A stretch of 64,000 nucleotides of DNA, taken from positions 25,996-89,995 of the forward strand of contig NZ_LHZU01000136.1 in assembly GCF_001580995.1 (NCBI RefSeq), given 5' to 3'. This DNA is from Acetobacter senegalensis. GTDB lineage: Bacteria > Pseudomonadota > Alphaproteobacteria > Acetobacterales > Acetobacteraceae. Shown here one piece after another: positions 41,452 through 50,747 of this stretch. The position numbers and the translations under genes were made by a program. Positions within the stretch are counted from its first letter, which is position 1. Each line of letters opens with the position of its first letter. The notes beneath the pieces are model-generated. The model did no database searches. It was not told the origin of the DNA and saw nothing but the letters and a program-made list of their open reading frames with translations.

Positions 41452-42320
41452 TTATGAACGAAGTACCCAATTCGGCCGCAAATGCAGTGACAGACGCAGA
41501 AGCGTGCATCAAGGCGGAAGAACTGCCTGATGTGCTTTCCCGCATTGTCGCGCGGACAAGAGTTGAGGTTGAGCACCGTTCAACCCTTCTGCCCCTTAAG
41601 GACGTCATTGCCAAAGCGCAGGAAAGCAAAGACTCCCCACGTGGTTTTGGACGTGCCCTTAAAGAAAAAGCTGCCGATCGCACTATTGGTCTGATCGCCG
41701 AAATCAAGAAGGCGTCTCCCTCGGCCGGTATTTTGCGCGAAGAGTATGACCCCGCGCGCATTGCCGCCAGTTATGAGCAGGCCGGTGCCGCTTGCCTTTC
41801 CGTGCTGACCGAAAGTTCCTGTTTTCATGGTCAGAACGAAGATTTGCAGATTGCACGTGCAGCTTGCTCCCTTCCTGTGTTGCGCAAGGATTTCATTCTT
41901 GATCCCTGGCAGGTTTATGAGAGTCGGATGCTGGGGGCAGACTGCATCCTGCTGATCATGAGCATTCTGAAGGATGAAGAAGCACTCGCACTTGTCGATC
42001 ATGCCAAAGGGCTTGATATGGACGTGCTGGTCGAAGTGCATGACGAAGAAGAACTCAACCGCGCTTTGGCACTTGATACGTTTCTGATTGGGATAAACAA
42101 CCGCAATCTCAAGACATTAGAAACCAATATTCAGACAACGTGTGACCTGGCACCCTTAGTGCCCCCAGACAGAATCATCGTTTCTGAAAGCGGCATCAAA
42201 ACGCATGCGGACATCATGAAGCTGGCCGAAATCGGCGCTACCGGCTTTCTGGTTGGAGAGTCACTTTTGCGTGACGCCGATCCGGGTAAGGCGGCGCGGG
42301 CTCTTCTCGGGTTTGCCTGA
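41448..42320 (+). CDS. trpC: Indole-3-glycerol phosphate synthase
   Basis: Closes the indole ring to form indole-3-glycerol phosphate. The 290 aa TIM-barrel has '[20 protein letters not shown]' near residue 82, '[11 protein letters not shown]', '[20 protein letters not shown]', 'INNRNLKT' and '[12 protein letters not shown]'. It is a single-function TrpC without a fused TrpF. It starts at ATG 41448 inside the trpD stop, with ATG 41454 as an alternative. moaC follows after 1 nt. Confidence 0.96.
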   Translation: MIMNEVPNSAANAVTDAEACIKAEELPDVLSRIVARTRVEVEHRSTLLPLKDVIAKAQESKDSPRGFGRALKEKAADRTIGLIAEIKKASPSAGILREEYDPARIAASYEQAGAACLSVLTESSCFHGQNEDLQIARAACSLPVLRKDFILDPWQVYESRMLGADCILLIMSILKDEEALALVDHAKGLDMDVLVEVHDEEELNRALALDTFLIGINNRNLKTLETNIQTTCDLAPLVPPDRIIVSESGIKTHADIMKLAEIGATGFLVGESLLRDADPGKAARALLGFA

Positions 42321-42321
42321 C

Positions 42322-42801
42322 GTGGTATCCACTGGCCACCTTACGCACCTGAATGAAGCAGGGCAGGCGCATATGGTGGATGTTTCCGCCAAAAGCGCCA
42401 CAAAACGAAAAGCCGTTGCCAGCGGCGTCGTACAGATGAAAAGCACGACGCTGGATCTCATTGTGTCAGGCACAGCCCCAAAAGGGGATGTGTTAGCCAC
42501 AGCGCGTATTGCGGGCATTATGGCCGCAAAAAAGACGTCCGACATCATTCCCCTCTGTCATCCGCTGGCGCTAAGCAGCGTAACCATTGATCTGGTTCCG
42601 ACAGATAACAAGATTGAGATCACGGCCACTGTTGTTACAACAGGGGCAACTGGCGTAGAGATGGAGGCGTTGACAGCGGTATCTGCCGCAGCGCTGACCC
42701 TCTACGATATGTGCAAGGCCGTTGATCGGGGAATGCTTATTACCGATATCCGCCTTCTTCATAAAAGTGGCGGTCAATCTGGAGACTATCACGCCCAGTA
42801 A
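42322..42801 (+). CDS. moaC: Cyclic pyranopterin monophosphate synthase MoaC
   Basis: Forms cyclic pyranopterin monophosphate, the first stable molybdenum-cofactor precursor. The 159 aa product has '[19 protein letters not shown]', '[20 protein letters not shown]', 'HPLALSSV' and '[20 protein letters not shown]', with the catalytic Lys/Asp region 'CKAVDRGM'. GTG 42322, just after the trpC stop, gives the normal family length; there is no ATG at that position. The trpC-moaC link is usual in alphaproteobacteria, but the customary moeA and lexA do not follow here. Confidence 0.93.
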   Translation: MVSTGHLTHLNEAGQAHMVDVSAKSATKRKAVASGVVQMKSTTLDLIVSGTAPKGDVLATARIAGIMAAKKTSDIIPLCHPLALSSVTIDLVPTDNKIEITATVVTTGATGVEMEALTAVSAAALTLYDMCKAVDRGMLITDIRLLHKSGGQSGDYHAQ

Positions 42802-42932
42802 GTCTATCAGGAAATAAGACATTAAGATGCTTCGCAGATAAGCAGTCCGGCCTCTTGACGAAATACGACCTTGTTCAAAAGAGACCAGCCTGAAGATCTT
42901 TGAGAACACTCAAAACATAAAAGGAAAAGCCC

Positions 42933-43943
42933 ATGGAGGCGGGTAAGACGATCGCTCAGAAAACCGGTGGGAACGGGCCGTCCCTCACGCGGGAACAATT
43001 CACGCAAGCGTTTCACGATATGCTGCTTATTCGCCGATTTGAGGAAAAAGCCGGGCAGCTTTATGGCATGGGCCTTATTGGTGGTTTCTGCCATTTATAT
43101 ATCGGCCAGGAAGCTGTTGTTGTCGGTATTCAGATGGCGCTCAAGGATGGTGATAAAATCATCACCTCTTATCGTGATCACGGACAGATGCTGGCTGCAG
43201 GCATGACCGCACGTGGCGTGATGGCGGAACTGACCGGGCGCGCAACAGGATATTCGCATGGCAAGGGTGGCTCCATGCACATGTTCTCTCGTGAAAAGAA
43301 TTTTTACGGTGGACACGGCATTGTGGGCGCGCAGGTTGCGCTCGGAATTGGCTTGGCTTTCGCCAACAAATACCGCGGTACGGATGAGGTTTCCATTGCC
43401 TACTTTGGAGACGGCGCCGCCAATCAGGGACAGGTCTACGAAAGTTTCAACCTGGCAGCCTTACACAAGCTTCCCTGCATTTTTGTTATAGAAAACAATC
43501 TTTATGGCATGGGGACAAGTATAGAGCGCGCCTCTGCTTCCCATGAACTCTGGCGCAACGGCGAACCGTGGGGCATCCCCGGCCGGCGCGTGGACGGAAT
43601 GGATATCGCCACCGTGCATGAAGCAGCAGTCGAAGCGGTTGCGCACTGCCGTGCCGGCAAAGGCCCGTATCTACTGGAAATGATGACCTATCGTTATCGT
43701 GGTCATTCGATGTCTGACCCCGCAAAATACCGTAAACGCGAAGAAGTGGATACGGTGCGCAAGACACGTGACCCAATTGATCACGTTCGCCAGATTTTGC
43801 TGGATGCAGGCGTGGAAGACGCGACCCTGCGGTCCATCGAAAATGATGTCAAAGCCGTTGTTAATGATTGTGCTGAATTCGCGCAGACAAGCCCAGAGCC
43901 TGACCCTGCCGAACTTTATACAGATGTTCTGCTAGAGGCTTGA
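42933..43943 (+). CDS. pdhA: Pyruvate dehydrogenase E1 component, alpha subunit
   Basis: Thiamine-diphosphate-dependent decarboxylation of pyruvate, as an alpha2-beta2 tetramer with PdhB. The 336 aa product has 'GGFCHLYIGQEAVVVG' near residue 50, the TPP-binding 'GDGAANQGQ' at 159-167 with 'ENNLYGMGTS', and the phosphorylation-loop-like 'YRYRGHSMSDPAKYRKREE'. ATG 42933 follows AAAGGAAAAG. A small 5' hairpin (TTTGAG/CTCAAA, 42899-42914) lies just before it. First gene of pdhABC-lpd-lipA-ratA. Confidence 0.96.
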   Translation: MEAGKTIAQKTGGNGPSLTREQFTQAFHDMLLIRRFEEKAGQLYGMGLIGGFCHLYIGQEAVVVGIQMALKDGDKIITSYRDHGQMLAAGMTARGVMAELTGRATGYSHGKGGSMHMFSREKNFYGGHGIVGAQVALGIGLAFANKYRGTDEVSIAYFGDGAANQGQVYESFNLAALHKLPCIFVIENNLYGMGTSIERASASHELWRNGEPWGIPGRRVDGMDIATVHEAAVEAVAHCRAGKGPYLLEMMTYRYRGHSMSDPAKYRKREEVDTVRKTRDPIDHVRQILLDAGVEDATLRSIENDVKAVVNDCAEFAQTSPEPDPAELYTDVLLEA

Positions 43944-43949
43944 TGGATT

Positions 43950-44120
43950 ATGGCTATTGAAGTTCTGATGCCGGCTCTCTCTCCCACAATGACAGAGGGC
44001 ACGTTGGCCCGTTGGCTCAAAAAGGAAGGGGACGCTGTTTCCAGCGGGGATGTTCTTGCTGAAATCGAAACCGACAAGGCGACGATGGAAGTAGAAGCCG
44101 TTGATGAAGGAATTCTGGGC
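43950..44120 (+). repeat. Lipoyl-domain repeat, copy 1 (pdhB)
   Basis: The first 57 codons of pdhB match the first 57 of pdhC at 45340-45510 with 13 base differences in 171. Twelve are silent and one changes Ala29 to Thr. Beyond this the two copies diverge clearly. Confidence 0.9.
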
Positions 44121-45329
44121 CGCACCTTGGTGGCCGAGGGTACGCAAGGCGTAGCCGTCAACACGCCCATCGCAATTCTTGTTGCTGAGGGGGAGGACGT
44201 TCCCGAAAATCTGCAGCAGGCGCAATCTTCGTCCTCTGCTGAAACCAGCGCGCCAGAAGAAAATACTGCTCCTGAAGCAGCCGTGGCCAAGAAAACGGTG
44301 GCCCCTGCTTCTGTCTCCCTGCCGAATGCAGAACCTGAAAAGGACTGGGGTGAAACGGCCGAGATCACTGTTCGTGAAGCCCTGAATCAGGCGATGGCCG
44401 CTGAACTGCGCCGTGATCCTGATGTTTTCCTGCTGGGTGAAGAAGTTGCCCAATATCAGGGCGCTTACAAGATCTCCCAGGGTCTTCTGGCTGAATTTGG
44501 TGAGAAGCGTATTATTGATATGCCTATCACCGAACATGGCTTTACCGGCATGGCGGTAGGTGCCGCATTAACCGGACTGAAACCCATTGTCGAGTTCATG
44601 ACTATGAACTTCTCAATGCAAGCTATTGATCATATTATAAATTCTGCCGCAAAAACTTTGTATATGTCAGGCGGCCAGATGGGGTGCCCCATTGTTTTCC
44701 GTGGCCCCAATGGTGCTGCCGCCCGTGTGGGAGCCCAGCATTCCCAGTGTTACGGCAGTTGGTATGCTCATGTGCCAGGGTTGAAGGTGATTGCCCCGTG
44801 GTCTGCCGCCGATGCCAAAGGACTGCTGCGCGCTGCCATCAGAGATCCCAACCCAGTTGTTTTTCTGGAAAATGAAATTCTTTACGGACGCAAGTTTGAG
44901 TGTCCGACAGATGAAGATTTCATTCTGCCCATAGGCAAGGCAAAAATTGAACGCGTGGGCACGGATGTGACCATCGTGGCCTTCTCCATCATGGTCGGTA
45001 CGGCACTGCAGGCAGCCGAGCAATTGGCTGAACAGGGCATTCAGGCTGAGGTCATCAATCTGCGGACCCTTCGCCCGCTTGATACAGCAACGATTGTTGA
45101 GAGCGTGAAGAAAACCAGCCGTCTGGTCACCGTGGAAGAAGGCTGGCCTTTCGCTGGAATTGGAGCCGAGGTGGCCATGCAGATTATTGAGCACGCTTTT
45201 GACTGGCTTGATGCGCCACCTGTGCGCATAGCTGGCGAAGACGTTCCCATGCCGTTTGCCGCCAATCTGGAAAAGCTTGCGCTTCCGCAGCCCCAGCACA
45301 TCATCGATGCCGTTAAGGGCTTGGTCTGA
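43950..45329 (+). CDS. pdhB: Pyruvate dehydrogenase E1 component, beta subunit, with N-terminal lipoyl domain
   Basis: Beta subunit of E1. The 459 aa product begins with a lipoyl domain (residues 1 to about 80, lipoylated Lys43 in 'ETDKATME') and an Ala/Pro/Glu-rich linker (about 80-130). The transketolase-like beta domain follows, with '[20 protein letters not shown]', '[20 protein letters not shown]' and '[10 protein letters not shown]'. A lipoyl domain on E1-beta is known in alphaproteobacteria. Its first 171 nt are almost the same as those of pdhC. ATG 43950 lies 6 nt after pdhA. Confidence 0.96.
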   Translation: MAIEVLMPALSPTMTEGTLARWLKKEGDAVSSGDVLAEIETDKATMEVEAVDEGILGRTLVAEGTQGVAVNTPIAILVAEGEDVPENLQQAQSSSSAETSAPEENTAPEAAVAKKTVAPASVSLPNAEPEKDWGETAEITVREALNQAMAAELRRDPDVFLLGEEVAQYQGAYKISQGLLAEFGEKRIIDMPITEHGFTGMAVGAALTGLKPIVEFMTMNFSMQAIDHIINSAAKTLYMSGGQMGCPIVFRGPNGAAARVGAQHSQCYGSWYAHVPGLKVIAPWSAADAKGLLRAAIRDPNPVVFLENEILYGRKFECPTDEDFILPIGKAKIERVGTDVTIVAFSIMVGTALQAAEQLAEQGIQAEVINLRTLRPLDTATIVESVKKTSRLVTVEEGWPFAGIGAEVAMQIIEHAFDWLDAPPVRIAGEDVPMPFAANLEKLALPQPQHIIDAVKGLV

Positions 45330-45339
45330 GGAAAACACA

Positions 45340-45510
45340 ATGGCTATTGAAGTTCTGATGCCGGCTCTCTCTCCGACAATGACAGAGGGCACGTTGGCCC
45401 GCTGGCTCAAGAAGGAAGGAGATACTGTTTCCAGCGGGGATGTTCTTGCGGAAATCGAAACCGACAAGGCGACGATGGAAGTGGAGGCCGTGGACGAAGG
45501 GATTCTGGGA
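45340..45510 (+). repeat. Lipoyl-domain repeat, copy 2 (pdhC)
   Basis: Partner of the repeat at 43950-44120; 158 of 171 bases are identical, in direct orientation 1,390 nt apart. Confidence 0.9.
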
Positions 45511-46608
45511 AAAATCCTGATTTCAGAAGGCACACAAGGCGTGCCGGTCAACGCTCCTATCGCTATTCTGGTGGAGGAAGGGGAAGCAGTGCCGGAGACT
45601 GCTACCGCTCCTCAGAAAGATGCTTCTACGCCTTCAAAAACGGATGCAGTTGCTCCGGCACAAACGGCTCCCAAAGTAGCAACACCATCCGTTCAGAAGT
45701 CGCCTGTGACCTCCCCAGCCGCCTCTGCCGCCCTCAAGGTTTTTGCATCTCCTCTGGCGAAACGGATCGCCAAAGAGAAGGGGCTTGATCTCGCCCAGAT
45801 AAAAGGCACTGGCCCCAATGGCCGCATCGTGCGTCGGGATGTGGAAAACGCGTCAGCAAAGCCGCTCTCTGCGTCCTCCGCTGCAACGGCGCCAGCTATC
45901 GCTGCGGCTGGCGGCAGTACCAGCGTGCCGCACTCCACGATGCGCAAGGTCATTGCCCGGCGCCTCAGTGAAGCCAAAAGCACCATTCCGCACTTCTATG
46001 TGTCGGTTGATATTGAACTGGATGCGCTTATGGCCCTGCGCGCCCAGCTAAACGCGACCTCGCCAGAAGAAGGGCCTGATTCATTCAAGCTTTCTGTGAA
46101 TGACATGTTGGTCAAGGCTGCGGCCGTTGCTCTCAAACGCATCCCGACAGTGAATGCATCCTTCACTGAAGACGCGATGATCCTGCATGATGACGTGGAC
46201 ATTTCCATCGCCGTCTCCATTCCTGACGGATTGATCACACCCATTGTCCGGCAGGCAGACAAGAAGAGCCTGAAACAGATCAGTCAGGAAACCAAGGATC
46301 TGGTGAAGCGGGCAAGGGCAGGGAAGCTGAAGCCGGAAGAATTCCAAGGTGGAACGTTCTCCATCTCCAATATGGGGATGTATGGCGTGAAAGACTTCTC
46401 GGCCATCATTAACCCACCGCAGGCTGCCATTCTGGCCATTGCCGCAGGCCGCAAACAGCCCGTGGTAAAGGGAAGTGAACTGGCTATTGCGACAGTCATG
46501 ACCGTCACGCTTTCGGTTGATCATCGGGTAGTAGATGGTTCCGTGGCCGCTGAATGGCTTTCCGCTTTCCGGTCAGTGGTGGAATCTCCCCTGACACTGG
46601 TCATTTGA
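45340..46608 (+). CDS. pdhC: Pyruvate dehydrogenase E2, dihydrolipoamide acetyltransferase
   Basis: Core acetyltransferase that passes the acetyl group from lipoamide to CoA. The 422 aa product has one N-terminal lipoyl domain (Lys43), a Pro/Ala/Thr-rich linker, and a peripheral-subunit-binding domain near residues 130-165 ('ASPLAKRIAKEKGLDLAQIK' and 'GTGPNGRIVRRDV'). The catalytic domain ends 'VDHRVVDGSVAAEWL' with the active-site His and Asp. ATG 45340 is used; an in-frame extension upstream overlaps pdhB and lacks support. It starts 10 nt after pdhB. Confidence 0.96.
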   Translation: MAIEVLMPALSPTMTEGTLARWLKKEGDTVSSGDVLAEIETDKATMEVEAVDEGILGKILISEGTQGVPVNAPIAILVEEGEAVPETATAPQKDASTPSKTDAVAPAQTAPKVATPSVQKSPVTSPAASAALKVFASPLAKRIAKEKGLDLAQIKGTGPNGRIVRRDVENASAKPLSASSAATAPAIAAAGGSTSVPHSTMRKVIARRLSEAKSTIPHFYVSVDIELDALMALRAQLNATSPEEGPDSFKLSVNDMLVKAAAVALKRIPTVNASFTEDAMILHDDVDISIAVSIPDGLITPIVRQADKKSLKQISQETKDLVKRARAGKLKPEEFQGGTFSISNMGMYGVKDFSAIINPPQAAILAIAAGRKQPVVKGSELAIATVMTVTLSVDHRVVDGSVAAEWLSAFRSVVESPLTLVI

Positions 46609-46623
46609 TACAAGGGGACGATC

Positions 46624-48036
46624 ATGAGCCAGACCGATTTTGATATTCTCGTTGTTGGCGGTGGCCCCGGCGGCTATGTGGCAGCGCTTCGCGCCTCTCA
46701 GCTTGGGCTCTCTGTGGCGGTGGTTGAAGCACAGCATTTGGGGGGAATTTGCCTGAACTGGGGATGTATCCCCACCAAAGCACTTCTCCGGGCTTCTGAA
46801 ATCAACCATCTTCTGCATGATCTTGGGCCTTATGGGTTCAAGGCTGATAATATCAGTTTTGACTTTGCCAAGGTCGTGGCGCGTTCCCGGGCTGTCTCCA
46901 AGCAGCTTTCCTCTGGTGTGGCGCATCTGCTCAAAAAAGCAAAAGTGCCCGTGTTCGATGGATTCGGCAAGCTGGATGGCGTAACCAAAGAGGGCAAACG
47001 CAAGCTTCTTGTAACCAAGGAGAAGGCTGCTCCTGTCAACCTGACTGCAAAACACGTCATTCTGGCTACGGGCGCCCGCGCGCGCGTTCTTCCTGGCATT
47101 GAACCTGATGGCAAGCTGATCTGGTCTTATAGGGAAGCCCTTGTGCCCGATGCGATGCCTGGCAAACTCTTGGTAATCGGGTCCGGGGCCATCGGCACGG
47201 AATTTGCCTCTTTCTACCGGAATATGGGCGCGGACGTCACGCTGGTTGAAGTTGCCCCCCGTATTCTGCCAGTTGAAGATGAAGAGATTAGCGCGCTGGC
47301 CCAGAAAGCGTTTGAAAAACAGGGCATGAAAGTGCTGACAAACGCTAAAATTGGGACCCTTAAGAAATCGGAAAAGGACGTCACGGTTCCGGTGGAAGTT
47401 AACGGTAAAACCGAAAACTTCACCGTTGACCGGGTTATTTCTGCCGTCGGCATCGTTGGCAATGTCGAAAATCTTGGCCTCGAAGGCACGAAGATCAAGG
47501 TAGACCGGACCCATGTGGTTACGGACGCTTTTTGCCGCACGGGTGAACCTGGTGTCTATGCTATTGGAGATCTGGCCGGTGCCCCATGGCTTGCACACAA
47601 AGCCAGCCATGAAGCTGTGATGTGCGTGGAGGCTATTGCCGGGAAAACCGTCCATCCCATTGATATTACAAAAATTCCGGGCTGTACGTATTGCCGGCCA
47701 CAGGTAGCGTCCGTTGGTTACACGGAAGCGCGCGCCAAAGAGGCAGGTTATAAAGTGCGGGTGGGTAAATTCCCGCTGATTGCCAACGGCAAAGCGCTGG
47801 CCATGGGAGAAACTGAAGGGTTCATTAAAACGGTCTTTGATGAAAAAACCGGTGAACTCCTTGGGGCCCATATGATCGGCGCGGAAGTGACGGAAATGAT
47901 TCAGGGCTATGTTATTGCCCGCACCGGAGAGCTGACAGAAGCTGAACTGGCAGAGACCATCTTCCCACATCCGACCATTTCTGAATCGATGCATGAAGCA
48001 GTTCTGGCAGCATATGGTGGAGCGCTGCATTTCTAG
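46624..48036 (+). CDS. lpd: Dihydrolipoamide dehydrogenase (E3)
   Basis: Re-oxidises dihydrolipoamide on E2 with FAD and NAD+. The 470 aa product has the FAD motif 'VVGGGPGGYVAALRA' near residue 10 and the redox-active disulfide C43/C48 in 'GGICLNWGCIPTK'. The NAD motif 'LVIGSGAIGTEFASFY' and the C-terminal catalytic His-Glu 'FPHPTISESMHEA' follow. ATG 46624, 15 nt after pdhC, follows AAGGGGACG. The linkage makes this the E3 of the pyruvate dehydrogenase complex; other lipoyl complexes might share it. Confidence 0.96.
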   Translation: MSQTDFDILVVGGGPGGYVAALRASQLGLSVAVVEAQHLGGICLNWGCIPTKALLRASEINHLLHDLGPYGFKADNISFDFAKVVARSRAVSKQLSSGVAHLLKKAKVPVFDGFGKLDGVTKEGKRKLLVTKEKAAPVNLTAKHVILATGARARVLPGIEPDGKLIWSYREALVPDAMPGKLLVIGSGAIGTEFASFYRNMGADVTLVEVAPRILPVEDEEISALAQKAFEKQGMKVLTNAKIGTLKKSEKDVTVPVEVNGKTENFTVDRVISAVGIVGNVENLGLEGTKIKVDRTHVVTDAFCRTGEPGVYAIGDLAGAPWLAHKASHEAVMCVEAIAGKTVHPIDITKIPGCTYCRPQVASVGYTEARAKEAGYKVRVGKFPLIANGKALAMGETEGFIKTVFDEKTGELLGAHMIGAEVTEMIQGYVIARTGELTEAELAETIFPHPTISESMHEAVLAAYGGALHF

Positions 48037-48138
48037 ACAACAAAGAGTGACTTGCTCTCTCATCTCGTGGGTGTGATGGCACGATAAGCAGAGTTGGAAT
48101 GTTCTTGCCTTGACGCTCGGGCAAGGGCGTTCCAGTTC

Positions 48139-48147
48139 TGATATAAT
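48139..48147 (+). promoter_or_regulatory. Extended -10 promoter element before lipA
   Basis: TGATATAAT at 48139-48147 is a TGN extended -10 joined to a perfect TATAAT. No good -35 lies 17 nt upstream, as is common for extended -10 promoters. Transcription would begin near 48154, supporting the lipA start at ATG 48172. Confidence 0.5.
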
Positions 48148-48171
48148 GTAAGGGTGTTAGCGGGTAATATC

Positions 48172-49146
48172 ATGTCTACACGTGTGTTGATTGATCATCG
48201 GAAAGGGGGAGCCAGCAAAACCCGGCACCCTGAAAAAGCACACCGGCCCGATAACCCTATTGCCCGCAAGCCAGAATGGATCCGCGTCAAGGCACCGTCT
48301 CATCCAGTGTATCATGAGACGCGGAAGCTGATGCGGGACAATCGGCTTGTCACGGTATGTGAAGAAGCAGCCTGCCCGAATATTGGGGAATGCTGGTCAC
48401 AACGCCACGCTACCATGATGATCATGGGGGAGATCTGCACGCGGGCCTGTTCATTCTGCAATGTCACCACGGGTCTGCCCAATGCTCTGGATGCCGATGA
48501 ACCAGAACGGGTTGCTGAAGCCGTTGCCAAACTCGGCCTCCGTCATGTGGTCATCACCTCAGTGGATAGAGATGATCTGGCAGATGGCGGCGCACACCAT
48601 TTTGCCCGTGTCATCAACGCGATCCGTTCTGTTTCTCCTGAAACGACAATTGAAATTCTGACGCCTGATTTTTTACGAAAAAACAACGCACTGGAAGTTG
48701 TTGTTGAAGCGCGTCCGGATGTCTTCAACCACAATCTGGAAACTGTGCCGCGGCTTTATCCCACCATCCGGCCGGGGGCACGTTATTACCAGTCCCTGCG
48801 CTTGCTGGACCGCGTGAAACAGCTTGATCCCTCCATTTTCACCAAATCTGGCCTGATGCTGGGGCTGGGGGAAGAGAAAATGGAGCTCGCGCAAGTCATG
48901 GATGATTTGCGTATTGCAGATGTGGATTTTATTACCATGGGCCAGTATCTCCAACCTACGGTCAAACACGCGGCGGTCGCCCGGTTTGTTACCCCGGCAG
49001 AGTTTGAGGAGTATGGTACCATGGCGCGTGTAAAAGGGTTTCTTCAGGTGAGTTCCAGTCCGCTCACACGCTCTTCCTATCATGCTGATGCAGACTTTGC
49101 AGAACTGCGGGCAGCACGGTCTGCACGACTGAAAGGGAGCGTCTGA
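48172..49146 (+). CDS. lipA: Lipoyl synthase
   Basis: Radical-SAM enzyme that inserts two sulfurs into octanoyl chains on lipoyl domains, here presumably those of PdhB and PdhC. The 324 aa product has both cluster motifs: auxiliary C63, C68, C74 ('[13 protein letters not shown]') and radical-SAM C89, C93, C96 ('CTRACSFC'), plus the C-terminal '[12 protein letters not shown]' serine region. ATG 48172 is preferred to GTG 48154, which coincides with the likely transcription start. Adjacent to the pdh genes and overlapping ratA by 1 nt (TGATG). Confidence 0.95.
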   Translation: MSTRVLIDHRKGGASKTRHPEKAHRPDNPIARKPEWIRVKAPSHPVYHETRKLMRDNRLVTVCEEAACPNIGECWSQRHATMMIMGEICTRACSFCNVTTGLPNALDADEPERVAEAVAKLGLRHVVITSVDRDDLADGGAHHFARVINAIRSVSPETTIEILTPDFLRKNNALEVVVEARPDVFNHNLETVPRLYPTIRPGARYYQSLRLLDRVKQLDPSIFTKSGLMLGLGEEKMELAQVMDDLRIADVDFITMGQYLQPTVKHAAVARFVTPAEFEEYGTMARVKGFLQVSSSPLTRSSYHADADFAELRAARSARLKGSV

Positions 49147-49622
49147 TGCCTAAACACGCAGAAAAGCGTGTTCTCGCGTATCGTCCTGAACAGATTTTTG
49201 ATCTTGTCGCCGATGTGGGGCGTTATCCGGAATTTCTGCCATGGTGTGTCGCGGCCCGTGTCAGGTCCCGCACTGCCACTCAACTCGTCGCGGATTTGAC
49301 GGTTGGATTTGGGCCGTTTCGGGAAAGTTTCACCTCTCGCGTTACGCTGGATAGACCCACCTATATTACCGTCCAGTACGAACGCGGCCCTTTTCGTTAC
49401 CTTAAAAACATCTGGAAATTCACGCCGGACGAAAAAGGGTGTCTGGTTGAATTTTTTGTCGATTTTGAATTTCGCTCCAAAATTCTTCAGGCTGCCATTG
49501 GCGTGGTTTTTGGTGAAGCCGTGCGCCTGATGGTGTCAGCGTTTCTCCGGCGCGCCAAAGATGTCTATGGGCCACCACTGAGTGCATCGCCCGCTGTACG
49601 CGAAGAAAGATCTGTTACTTAA
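49146..49622 (+). CDS. ratA: RatA/COQ10-family START-like protein
   Basis: A 158 aa START-fold protein of the RatA/COQ10 family. 'VLAYRPEQIFDLVADVGRYP' and 'EFLPWCVAARV' near the N-terminus and the later 'FRYLKNIWKF' match the family. Eukaryotic COQ10 binds ubiquinone, and E. coli RatA was described as blocking ribosome subunit association. In alphaproteobacteria a gene next to lipA more probably plays a COQ10-like respiratory role; a toxin role is not supported because no antitoxin partner such as RatB is adjacent. Coupled to lipA by TGATG. Confidence 0.88.
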   Translation: MPKHAEKRVLAYRPEQIFDLVADVGRYPEFLPWCVAARVRSRTATQLVADLTVGFGPFRESFTSRVTLDRPTYITVQYERGPFRYLKNIWKFTPDEKGCLVEFFVDFEFRSKILQAAIGVVFGEAVRLMVSAFLRRAKDVYGPPLSASPAVREERSVT

Positions 49623-49638
49623 CAGAAAACTGTTTTTT
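49621..49638 (+). terminator. Weak terminator at the ratA stop
   Basis: AACAG (49621-49625) and CTGTT (49630-49634) form a 5-bp stem with loop AAAA, followed by TTTT. It overlaps the ratA stop codon. The stem is short and AT-rich, so the call is weak. Confidence 0.35.
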
Positions 49639-49766
49639 GCCGGTTACATTTTGCCAGATGCTACGTTGTTGTTGAAAGAACGAAAGTTCGATACATTACA
49701 AAAATGTTGGAAAACGGCTTTCTAACCTGAAAAGCATTTCAACATCTGGGATAAGGATAAACCGAT

Positions 49767-50135
49767 ATGAAGAAACTCTTTGCCGTTGCTGCACTCGCCT
49801 CTGCCACAGTGGTCGCTCATCCGGTTTTTGCAGCTCCTCACCATGGCCACAAATATGAGCATGCACATAAAGGTGCCAAGGCGGACAACGGAAGCGCATC
49901 CACAGATGATCTGAACAGTAAAAGTCTGGCGGCGGCTCAGAGCGGGCAGGCAGCTCCGACAAATGGAGTAGCCTCTGCACCCGGCACCCTCCCGGAAGCA
50001 CCGACCGTGAAGGCTCCTGATGTCACCGCACCGGTTCCGGCTGCTGGCACCGGTGTTACTGTTCCACCAGCACCGTCTGCACCAACCATGCCGTCCACCA
50101 CAGAGCCTTCCAATGCTCCTACAGGCGGCCAGTAA
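49767..50135 (+). CDS. Small exported Ala/Pro-rich protein of unknown function
   Basis: I do not recognise this 122 aa protein. It has a clear signal peptide (residues 1-22, 'MKKLFAVAALASATVVAHPV', cut after 'VFA'), then a His/Lys patch 'APHHGHKYEHAHKGAK'. The rest is a low-complexity Ala/Pro/Thr/Ser tail with no Cys and no predicted fold. AAGGATAA precedes ATG 49767, and a strong terminator follows, so it is a single-gene unit. The His patch could bind metal; the tail may be disordered in the periplasm or envelope. Confidence 0.75.
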   Translation: MKKLFAVAALASATVVAHPVFAAPHHGHKYEHAHKGAKADNGSASTDDLNSKSLAAAQSGQAAPTNGVASAPGTLPEAPTVKAPDVTAPVPAAGTGVTVPPAPSAPTMPSTTEPSNAPTGGQ

Positions 50136-50180
50136 TCCTGCTCATTTCATTGAAAATTTAATGCTTATTTGACTTGCGAA

Positions 50181-50213
50181 AACCTCCGAAAGAGAACTTT
50201 TCGGGGGTTTTTT
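50181..50213 (+). terminator. Intrinsic terminator of the Ala/Pro-rich protein gene
   Basis: AACCTCCGAAA at 50181-50191 pairs with TTTCGGGGGTT at 50199-50209 (11 bp, one T-G wobble) around a 7-nt loop, and the T-run continues to 50213. It may also serve cinA from the other side, though it ends only 1 nt from that gene. Confidence 0.85.
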
Positions 50214-50214
50214 C

Positions 50215-50742
50215 TTATTCTGTTTCCAGCCGTTTTGCTGCAAGTTCCAAGGCATGCAAGGCTGCGAGAGTCCTTATTTGAGTGCGGTCTCCAGCAAAAT
50301 TCTGCGCATCTGAAATTGTTGCTCCATTCCGAACGGCTGTAGCAAACCAGACCAAGCCAACAGGTTGGGCCTCAGATCCGCCAGAAGGCCCCGCAATACC
50401 CGAAACAGAGACAGCAAGCGTTGCATCAGGAGACATATGCAACGCCCCCTCTGCCATCTCTTCAACAGTTTCTGCGCTGACAGCACCAAACTGTAACAGG
50501 GTAGCGTCCCTTACTCCCAGAACAACCTGCTTCATGCGGTTGGAGTAAGTAACAAAGCCTCCTTCAGTCACATCAGATGATCCGGCATGATGTGTAAGGG
50601 CTGTCGCCACTAAACCACCAGTGCAACTTTCTGCCGTTACAATTTTTGCGTGATGATGCCGCAACATATTCAACATGGCAGAAGACTGTACCAGCAGCTT
50701 GTCCTGCAAGGCAGACGTAACAAGAAGGTGGACGTTATGCAT
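50215..50742 (-). CDS. pncC: CinA C-terminal domain protein (nicotinamide-nucleotide amidase, PncC type)
   Basis: Probable nicotinamide mononucleotide deamidase that recycles NMN to nicotinic acid mononucleotide. The 175 aa product is the stand-alone C-terminal CinA domain: 'AKIVTAESCTGGLVATALT' near residue 32, 'FVTYSNRMKQVVLGV', 'GALHMSPDATLAVSVSGIAGP' and 'PVGLVWFA'. The N-terminal molybdopterin-binding-like domain of full CinA is absent, which is common. ATG 50742 begins 5 nt after the pgpA stop; a longer reading would overlap pgpA. Confidence 0.9.
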   Translation of the reverse strand: MHNVHLLVTSALQDKLLVQSSAMLNMLRHHHAKIVTAESCTGGLVATALTHHAGSSDVTEGGFVTYSNRMKQVVLGVRDATLLQFGAVSAETVEEMAEGALHMSPDATLAVSVSGIAGPSGGSEAQPVGLVWFATAVRNGATISDAQNFAGDRTQIRTLAALHALELAAKRLETE

Positions 50743-50747
50743 GGCAT

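Noticed and set aside
44667..45551. A 294-codon minus-strand frame opposite pdhB/pdhC, with a segment repeated in another minus frame near 43916-44368
   Set aside because: The repeated segment is only the mirror of the duplicated lipoyl-domain DNA; it is not a gene family.
46573..48063. A long open frame of 496 codons on the minus strand opposite lpd
   Set aside because: It has no recognisable domain or ribosome-binding site, and lpd on the plus strand has all E3 motifs. Codon structure of a high-GC3 gene explains the antisense opening.
49146..49622. Toxin of a RatA/RatB toxin-antitoxin module
   Set aside because: No antitoxin-like partner is adjacent and the lipA-linked position fits a COQ10-like housekeeping role.
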